Assembly (NCBI RefSeq): GCF_947387515.1
Contig: NZ_CANDOB010000002.1
Coordinates: forward strand, 372,001-436,000
Source of the DNA: Alkalihalobacillus sp. CinArs1
GTDB lineage: Bacteria; Bacillota; Bacilli; Bacillales; Guptibacillaceae
Reading direction: 5' to 3'
DNA length: 64,000 bases
In this document: one piece after another, positions 58,664-64,000 of the stretch
Numbering within the stretch: position 1 is the first letter of the stretch
How the letters are laid out: each line of letters starts with the position of its first letter
Notes under the pieces: model-generated
Databases searched by the model: none
Told to the model about the DNA's origin: nothing
The model's input: only the letters and a program-made list of their open reading frames with translations
Position numbers and translations under genes: made by a program

Positions 58664-59851
58664 GTGGAACATTTTGCTGTTTTTCGTACACCTCAGACGA
58701 TCCTATATGGGAGGAAGTCTTTCCAACAAGTTGGCGTACAAGCTGCCTTGAAAGGACGGAAAGCCCTCATTGTAACGGACGAGGTTATGCTGAAACTCGG
58801 ATATGTGGATGAATGTCAGGAACTGCTTAAGAAGGAAGGGATCGAGAGCGAAACGTATACGGGCGTGGAATCTGAGCCGACAGATCTCTATGTGAGTGAA
58901 TCTCTTGAAAAACTGAAGAACACCGCATGTGACCTCGTTCTTTCAATCGGTGGGGGAAGCTGTATCGACACGGCAAAAGCGATCGCGGTTCTTGCGACGA
59001 ACGGAGGATACATAGGGGACTACAGAGCCAATCGTACATCTGCCAAGAAAGCGCCGCTAGCGCATATTGCGATTCCAACGACAGCAGGAACAGGGTCAGA
59101 AGCAACGGACGTCACGGTCATCACGAACACATCAGATGATGTGAAGATGATGATGAAACAGCCTGCGTTCATGCCGGACGTTGCGATCGTGGATCCGCTT
59201 TTAACCGTATCGTCCCCAGCGCACGTAACTGCTGCAACGGGCGTCGATGCACTCAGTCATGCGATCGAAGCGTATCTTTCAAAGCGTGCGCACCCAATGA
59301 CGGATACGATCGCGCTTTCGGCTATGAAACTGCTTGTCGAAAACATCGTCACCGCCTACCGTGATGGAAACAATCTTGATGCTCGCGAAGCGATGAGTCT
59401 CGGGGCACTCCAAGCTGGAATGGCATTTACGAATGCGTCCGTCTGCCTCGTGCACGGGATGTCTCGTCCGATCGGAGCGCTTTTTCATGTGCCGCACGGC
59501 TATTCGAACGCGATGCTGCTGCCAGCCGTGCTCGAATTCAGCAAAGACCTTTGTACCGATCGACTGGCTGATCTTGGTCGTATTTTTAAGCCTGATGAAG
59601 CACGTTCAGACAGCGAAGCAGCCGAGATCGCCGTGAAATCCGTGAAAGAGCTCTGTTCGACGCTTGAGATTCCGAACTTGAAAGAGTGGGGAATCGATGA
59701 AGGGGCGTTTAAAAAGGCGATTCCAAAGATGGCGATGGATGCGCTCAATAGCGGCAGTCCTCAAAATAACCCGCGCCTGCCTTCTCAAGAAGAGTTAGAA
59801 AATCTGTATACGATGTGCTATGACTATCGATTAGAAAAAATAACGCGCTAA
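58664..59851 (+). CDS. Iron-containing alcohol dehydrogenase
   Basis: This is a 395-residue type III dehydrogenase. The NAD-binding [13 protein letters not shown] is at about residues 95-107. The [15 protein letters not shown] segment follows. Metal ligands are in [17 protein letters not shown] and [20 protein letters not shown]. These enzymes reduce aldehydes or oxidise alcohols and hydroxy acids. GTG 58664 has GGAG seven bases upstream. The frame from 58565 is mostly unrelated. It is 19 nt upstream of the semialdehyde dehydrogenase, suggesting oxidation of a hydroxy acid (for example 3-hydroxypropionate or 3-hydroxyisobutyrate) to a semialdehyde. That is inference. Confidence 0.88.
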   Translation: MEHFAVFRTPQTILYGRKSFQQVGVQAALKGRKALIVTDEVMLKLGYVDECQELLKKEGIESETYTGVESEPTDLYVSESLEKLKNTACDLVLSIGGGSCIDTAKAIAVLATNGGYIGDYRANRTSAKKAPLAHIAIPTTAGTGSEATDVTVITNTSDDVKMMMKQPAFMPDVAIVDPLLTVSSPAHVTAATGVDALSHAIEAYLSKRAHPMTDTIALSAMKLLVENIVTAYRDGNNLDAREAMSLGALQAGMAFTNASVCLVHGMSRPIGALFHVPHGYSNAMLLPAVLEFSKDLCTDRLADLGRIFKPDEARSDSEAAEIAVKSVKELCSTLEIPNLKEWGIDEGAFKKAIPKMAMDALNSGSPQNNPRLPSQEELENLYTMCYDYRLEKITR

Positions 59852-59870
59852 AACGAAGGGAGATCGAAAC

Positions 59871-61328
59871 ATGACGACGACAGCGACAAACGTACTAAAG
59901 AACTATATAGACGGTGAATGGGTAGATGCAAAAACGGATCAGTTTCAGCCTGTTCCAAACCCTGCGACGGGTGAAGAGATCGCTCAAGTTCCAATCTCAA
60001 CGAAAGCTGACGTAGAGTGGGCCGTTCAGGTAGCGAAGGATGCCTACAAGTCGTGGAGTCAAGTTCCTGTTCCAAAACGAGCGCGTATTCTTTTTAAATA
60101 CCAGCAGCTTCTCGTCGATCACTGGGATGAGCTAGCGAAACTGATCACAGAAGAAAATGGGAAAAGCTATAAAGAAGCGTATGGAGAAGTTCAGCGAGGC
60201 ATCGAGTGCGTTGAGTTCGCAGCTGGCGCGCCGAGTTTGATGATGGGAAAACAGCTTCCTGATATCGCGACGAACCTCGAATCGGGGATGTATCGCTACC
60301 CAGTCGGAGTAGTCGGCGGCATCACGCCGTTCAACTTCCCGATGATGGTGCCATGCTGGATGTTTCCACTTGCAATTGCAATGGGGAATACGTTCGTCCT
60401 GAAGCCGTCAGAACGCACGCCGCTGCTCGCGAACCGACTCGCGGAGCTTTTTAAAGAAGCGGGGTTACCTGATGGTGTCTTGAACATCGTCCATGGTGCA
60501 CATGATGTTGTGAACGGGCTTCTTGAGCATAAAGACGTGCCTGCCATTTCCTTTGTAGGATCTCAGCCAGTTGCGGAGTATGTGTATAAGACGGCATCTT
60601 CTCACGGTAAACGTGTCCAAGCACTCGCGGGTGCGAAAAACCATTCCATCGTGATGCCTGATGCTGATCTTGATAGCGCGGTAAAAGAAATTATCGCAGC
60701 GTCTTACGGATCAGCAGGAGAGCGCTGCATGGCATGCTCTGTCGTTGTTGCAGTTGATGACGTGGCAGATCCACTCATTCAAAAGCTGAATGAAAAAGCG
60801 GACGAAATCAAGATCGGGAATGGACTTGAAGACGACGTGTTCCTCGGCCCAGTCATTCGACAAGAACATAAACAGAGAACGGAAAGCTACATTGAGCACG
60901 GTGAGAAGGAAGGCGCAACACTCGTGCGCGACGGTCGAAAAGATGAAGCGTATCATGATGGCGGCTACTTCATCGGACCGACTATTTTCGATAACGTGAC
61001 ATCTTCTATGAAAATTTGGAAAGACGAAATCTTCGCGCCGGTGCTTTCAATCGTGCGAGTGAAGAGTCTTGAAGACGCGATCGCACTAACGAATGAATCA
61101 GACTTCGGAAACGGCGCATGCCTGTTTACTCAGAACGGTAGCAATGTTCGCACGTTCCGTGAGAAAATCGAAGTGGGCATGCTTGGTGTGAACATCGGCG
61201 TACCTGCTCCGATGGCGTTCTTCCCGTTCTCTGGATGGAAGAATTCCTTCTACGGAGATCTTCATGCGAACGGGTCTGACGGGGTAGAGTTTTATACGAG
61301 ACGTAAAATGCTAACAGCTAGATGGTAA
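59871..61328 (+). CDS. iolA: CoA-acylating methylmalonate-semialdehyde dehydrogenase
   Basis: This 485-residue aldehyde dehydrogenase has the MMSDH signatures: [60 protein letters not shown] and the catalytic cysteine in [17 protein letters not shown]. The enzyme converts malonate or methylmalonate semialdehyde to acetyl- or propionyl-CoA with NAD. In Bacillus it is called IolA (MmsA) and serves inositol, valine or beta-alanine routes. No iol genes are in the window. GGGAGAT lies before the ATG. It is an operon with the iron alcohol dehydrogenase. Confidence 0.93.
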   Translation: MTTTATNVLKNYIDGEWVDAKTDQFQPVPNPATGEEIAQVPISTKADVEWAVQVAKDAYKSWSQVPVPKRARILFKYQQLLVDHWDELAKLITEENGKSYKEAYGEVQRGIECVEFAAGAPSLMMGKQLPDIATNLESGMYRYPVGVVGGITPFNFPMMVPCWMFPLAIAMGNTFVLKPSERTPLLANRLAELFKEAGLPDGVLNIVHGAHDVVNGLLEHKDVPAISFVGSQPVAEYVYKTASSHGKRVQALAGAKNHSIVMPDADLDSAVKEIIAASYGSAGERCMACSVVVAVDDVADPLIQKLNEKADEIKIGNGLEDDVFLGPVIRQEHKQRTESYIEHGEKEGATLVRDGRKDEAYHDGGYFIGPTIFDNVTSSMKIWKDEIFAPVLSIVRVKSLEDAIALTNESDFGNGACLFTQNGSNVRTFREKIEVGMLGVNIGVPAPMAFFPFSGWKNSFYGDLHANGSDGVEFYTRRKMLTARW

Positions 61329-61345
61329 GGGTTTAAAAAAGAACG

Positions 61346-61379
61346 GTGTAGAGGAGCAAACGCTTCTCTACACTTTTTA
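61346..61379 (+). terminator. Terminator of the ADH-MMSDH operon
   Basis: GTGTAGAGGAG pairs with CTTCTCTACAC around six bases, followed by five T. Confidence 0.88.
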
Positions 61380-61400
61380 TCGGGATGGGGGAGACAGCAG

Positions 61401-61931
61401 ATGGATTTTAATCTTAAAGAAGCGATCGGGATGCTTGAACGAACGCCAAAAACGTTGGAGAGCTTTCTTTCTGGATTATCAGAAGGATGGTTAACGTGCA
61501 ATGAAGGAGAAGGCACGTGGAGCACGTCACAAGTGATCGATCATTTGATCGAGTGTGAGAAAACGAACTGGATTCCGAGGTTACGGACGATTGTGGAAAG
61601 TGAAAATAAAGATTTTCCTCCTTTCGATCGTGATGCTCACTTAAGTAAGGCATCGGATAGCTCGATCGATCAAAAGCTCGCAGCGTTTAAACGACTTAGA
61701 GCACAAAACGTTCTGATCGTGATCGGCCTGATTAAATCCGACGCACAGTTTGAACTTACAGGAAACCATCCTGCCTTCGGTGAAGTAAAGCTAAGAGAAC
61801 TGCTTTCCACCTGGGTCGTACACGATTTAACGCATATCTCGCAAATCGTGCGCGTGATGGCAGAACGCTATCGTGAAGATGTTGGTCCGTGGGAAGCATA
61901 TTTAGGTGTGTTGAAGAAAGACCATCATTGA
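61401..61931 (+). CDS. DinB-family protein
   Basis: This 176-residue four-helix protein has WSTSQVIDHLIECEKTNW with the first metal histidine and LLSTWVVHDLTHISQIVRVM with the HDLTH motif, the DinB/YfiT metal site. The family includes thiol transferases and metal-dependent hydrolases, and the substrate here is unknown. GGGG lies about ten bases before the ATG. It leads a group of four small genes on the same strand. Confidence 0.85.
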   Translation: MDFNLKEAIGMLERTPKTLESFLSGLSEGWLTCNEGEGTWSTSQVIDHLIECEKTNWIPRLRTIVESENKDFPPFDRDAHLSKASDSSIDQKLAAFKRLRAQNVLIVIGLIKSDAQFELTGNHPAFGEVKLRELLSTWVVHDLTHISQIVRVMAERYREDVGPWEAYLGVLKKDHH

Positions 61932-61953
61932 ACAACGAGAGGATGAGAAGAAA

Positions 61954-62325
61954 ATGCAATCCAATAAAGAAAAAGCAGTATCGTTACTAGAACACGTTGT
62001 GGCAGGCGAGGTCAGAGTCGCGTTTGACAAGTACATAGCAGAGGACTTTATCCACCATAATCCGTATTTTAAAGGTGATCGCGAATCATTGATGGCCGCG
62101 ATGCAAGAGAATGATGAAGCAGCACCTGATAAAGTGTTTGACGTGAAGCATGTGGTCGAGGACGGAGACGTCGTTGCCGTTCATTCCCATATTAAACAAC
62201 ACCCTGAAGACCTCGGTGCCGCTGTTGTTCATCTCTTCCGTTTTCAAGATGGTCTTGTCGTAGAAGCATGGGATATCGGTCAAGCAGTGCCAGAGGATTC
62301 TCCAAACGAAAATGGTGTTTTCTAG
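61954..62325 (+). CDS. SnoaL/NTF2-like protein
   Basis: This 123-residue cone-fold protein has YIAEDFIHHNPYFKGDRESL near the N-terminus, where the HHNP motif is typical of SnoaL-like proteins. It also has EDGDVVAVHSHIKQHPEDL and VVHLFRFQDGLVVEAWDIGQ. Members act as cyclases, isomerases or ligand binders, and the function is unknown. It follows the DinB gene by 22 nt. Confidence 0.82.
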   Translation: MQSNKEKAVSLLEHVVAGEVRVAFDKYIAEDFIHHNPYFKGDRESLMAAMQENDEAAPDKVFDVKHVVEDGDVVAVHSHIKQHPEDLGAAVVHLFRFQDGLVVEAWDIGQAVPEDSPNENGVF

Positions 62326-62350
62326 ACCGTCAAAAAAAGGAGTGTTAAGC

Positions 62351-63058
62351 ATGGATGCACAAACGGTCTTGCATGAATTAGAAACGCTTGGTAAGGAACG
62401 TACGAAGAAAATGTACATCTCAAGCGGTGCACACGAGCCTGTTTTTGGTGTGGCTACTGGGCAAATGAAGCCGATCGCGAAAAAGATTAAGCAAGATCAA
62501 GAGCTTGCTGAGCAGCTTTATGCGACTGGGAACTACGATGCGATGTATTTTGCAGGAATTATCGCTGAACCAGAAGCGATGACGGAAGCAGATTTTGAGC
62601 GGTGGATCGACGATGCGTATTTTTATATGATTTCAGACTATGTTGTTGCCGTCACGTTAGCGGAAACAGAAATTGCGCAACAGGTGAGTGACAAATGGAT
62701 CGCGAGTGGGGAAGACCTGAAGATGTCTGCCGGCTGGAGCTGCTACTGCTGGCTGCTTGGAAATCGGAAGGATGAGGAGTTCGACACGGATAAGCTTTCG
62801 AAGATGCTTGATCAAGCCTCAGAATCCATTCATGACGCGCCAGAACGGACAAAGGCATCGATGAACAATTTTATTTCAACTGTAGGCATCTCCTACGTGT
62901 CACTCCACGACAAGGCGGTCGAGGTTGCGAAAGCAGTTGGACCGGTTGAGATGAAGCGTGACAAGAAAAAGAGCAGCATCTTGAACGCTTCTGAAACGAT
63001 TCAAAAACAAGTCGACCGTGGGAAGATTGGGTTTAAGCGAAAGTACGTGAGGTGTTAA
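62351..63058 (+). CDS. DNA alkylation repair protein-like (HEAT-repeat, AlkD family)
   Basis: This 235-residue protein begins MDAQTVLHELETLGKERTKK and VFGVATGQMKPIAKKI. It continues with helical repeats (YDAMYFAGIIAEPEAMTEAD, SDYVVAVTLAETEIAQQV, WSCYCWLLGNRKDEEFDT) as in the AlkD/DUF1061-type DNA alkylation repair family. Whether the base-excision residues of AlkD are retained is not clear to me. Start 62351 has AAAGGAG eight bases upstream. An earlier in-frame ATG (62312) overlaps the preceding gene. Confidence 0.75.
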   Translation: MDAQTVLHELETLGKERTKKMYISSGAHEPVFGVATGQMKPIAKKIKQDQELAEQLYATGNYDAMYFAGIIAEPEAMTEADFERWIDDAYFYMISDYVVAVTLAETEIAQQVSDKWIASGEDLKMSAGWSCYCWLLGNRKDEEFDTDKLSKMLDQASESIHDAPERTKASMNNFISTVGISYVSLHDKAVEVAKAVGPVEMKRDKKKSSILNASETIQKQVDRGKIGFKRKYVRC

Positions 63059-63085
63059 TACAATACGCTACGAGGTGGGATACAC

Positions 63086-63562
63086 ATGGAAAAGCTCGAT
63101 GCGGTGAAGATCAAGGGTGTAGAAGAAATCGGTGAAAAGAAGCTGGTCGGTTTTCGGGTTGTGTGCAAAGATATGGCTGGATATGCGGAAGAGATTCCTA
63201 AAGCCTCGCAGTTACTCGTTCGTCGAAAAAATGAGATCAAGCATCTCGTTCAACCGGTGAAGCTCATCGGTGCCTTTAAGGCGGCGGAATCTACAGAAGA
63301 TGATGGCTATTGGGTTTGTTTTGAAGTAGAGGAGCATGAAGACATTCCGGAAGACATGGTTTCGCTTACTGTTCCGAAAGAAAAACGTGCTGTTCTAACG
63401 TTTAAAGGGTATGCATCTGACATTTTTAAAGTTTATTCTCATTTGCATGAATGGATCGATGAGAATGGTTATAAAAGGGTTCCGGAAAAATGGACGCTGG
63501 AACTGTATTCAAAGTGGACGGAAGATGAGGATGTCGTAGAGCTTTGTGATCCGGTGCGCTAA
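63086..63562 (+). CDS. GyrI-like/effector-binding domain protein
   Basis: This 158-residue protein has the SOUL/GyrI-like two-repeat fold: VGFRVVCKDMAGYAEEIPKA at the start, then YWVCFEVEEHEDIPEDMVSL, VTVPKEKRAVLTFKG-like (LTVPKEKRAVLTFKGYA) and FKVYSHLHEWIDENGYKRVP near the end. This is the stand-alone form of the ligand-binding domain of AraC- and MerR-type regulators such as Rob and BmrR. The ligand is unknown. GAGGTGGGA lies before the ATG. It is 27 nt after the AlkD-like gene. Confidence 0.8.
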   Translation: MEKLDAVKIKGVEEIGEKKLVGFRVVCKDMAGYAEEIPKASQLLVRRKNEIKHLVQPVKLIGAFKAAESTEDDGYWVCFEVEEHEDIPEDMVSLTVPKEKRAVLTFKGYASDIFKVYSHLHEWIDENGYKRVPEKWTLELYSKWTEDEDVVELCDPVR

Positions 63563-63635
63563 AATCCGACAAACGGGATCAGATGCGATAGGCGACCTGA
63601 AAATTTCATAAAGGATTTTACTAAGGTTCAAAGCT

Positions 63636-63671
63636 AAACCTGGAGTGCTTACATCCAAGCACTCCAGGTTT
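63636..63671 (+). terminator. Terminator of the DinB-to-GyrI-like cluster
   Basis: A perfect 15-bp stem (AAACCTGGAGTGCTT with its complement) around ACATCC. The T-tail is short. Confidence 0.65.
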
Positions 63672-63796
63672 CACGTATTCTGAACGACTTTTTCCTCTTT
63701 CTTAGGCTCCAATTTTTTTAATGGAAACCTTTTCTATTTATGATACAATCAATGTGAAGTAATTCACATGATAGTTCTAGGTTATGGGGGAGGAAG

Positions 63797-64000
63797 ATGA
63801 GGGTAAAGACTAAGGTATTATCAGCGTTATTTTCTACTTTACTTATAGGAACGGCTGGGTTGATTCTAGGAACCTTTGATGAGGGGCGAATGCCCAGTAT
63901 TGGTGATTTTGGATTTGTGATGATGGTTATGGTACTAACGGCGATAGGCAACTTCGTCTATGGTATCCCTGTCTCCTTTTTATCTGATTGGGTTTCAAAC
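63797..64000 (+). CDS. Membrane protein, 5' part only
   Basis: A frame opens MRVKTKVLSALFSTLLIGTA with GGGGGAGGAAG just upstream and is still open at the right edge after 68 codons. Two hydrophobic stretches are seen (VLSALFSTLLIGTAGLILG and FGFVMMVMVLTAIGNFVYGI). The family cannot be assigned from this part. Confidence 0.7.
   Translation, partial: MRVKTKVLSALFSTLLIGTAGLILGTFDEGRMPSIGDFGFVMMVMVLTAIGNFVYGIPVSFLSDWVSN

Noticed and set aside
1-64000. CRISPR arrays, tRNA or rRNA genes, insertion-sequence transposases, prophage genes
   Set aside because: None was recognised on reading both strands. The direct repeats present are dispersed, not arrayed.

Overview
The window looks like a chromosomal segment of an endospore-forming member of the Bacillaceae. 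Support comes from strong AGGAGG-type ribosome binding sites, a CwlJ-type spore cortex hydrolase, a YjzC-like peptide, the large Firmicutes-type class III fructose-bisphosphatase, RocB, a guanine riboswitch ahead of a NupC-type nucleoside transporter, and the DUF1659/DUF2922/YvrJ triad. I cannot assign genus or species from sequence alone. I see no rRNA, tRNA, insertion-sequence transposase, CRISPR array or prophage block.

Layout. 1-2.3 kb: 3' part of flavohemoprotein hmp, a PPOX-like protein and a HAD phosphatase. 2.3-4.9 kb: small peptides, then a histidyl-tRNA synthetase behind an attenuator-like leader, and cwlJ. 4.9-8.3 kb: a cupin, an unknown protein, the DUF1659-DUF2922-YvrJ set and about 0.8 kb without a convincing gene. 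8.3-12.8 kb: two transporter/regulator pairs (EamA/AraC and LysE/LysR) and a DUF3885 protein. 12.9-19.7 kb: YjzC, rocB with a divergent GntR regulator and operator palindrome, a GNAT and small membrane proteins, a DUF4097 protein, an SDR/MerR pair with a MerR-type operator, and a VOC protein.

19.7-26.1 kb is the most coherent functional block. A sigma-54-dependent activator lies divergent from a YfcC-type transporter and an isoaspartyl dipeptidase. A secreted cyanophycinase follows. Near-perfect -24/-12 elements precede both the transporter and the cyanophycinase. Together these suggest extracellular cyanophycin breakdown, uptake of beta-Asp-Arg dipeptides and cleavage to Asp and Arg, with rocB nearby for arginine catabolism.

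26.4-36.7 kb is one gene for a 3428-residue protein with 35 tandem carboxypeptidase-regulatory-like (Cna-B-like) domains of about 85 residues, without visible signal peptide or sortase motif. 36.8-44.5 kb: an APH-family kinase, a CrtI-like oxidoreductase, a nucleotidyltransferase, a MarR/MFS pair with its operator, the nucleoside transporter with its riboswitch, and a YitT protein. 44.7-52.6 kb: small accessory genes (VOC, GNAT, NUDIX, RmlD-like, short membrane proteins, a membrane-anchored zinc protease). 52.7-56.3 kb: an AbrB-family transporter, a cupin, and a YqcI/YcgG heme-type guanidine N-hydroxylase homologue beside a DDAH-family amidinohydrolase. 56.5-64 kb: fbp, an iron alcohol dehydrogenase with a methylmalonate-semialdehyde dehydrogenase, a run of small stress or housekeeping genes, and a truncated membrane protein at the right edge.

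A family of about 27-nt imperfect palindromes (GGGAC..GGGACAGGT..GTCCC) recurs between 44.5 and 54 kb. Two pairs lie in inverted orientation like REP/BIME elements, and some copies carry a gene's stop codon or lie against a gene start.
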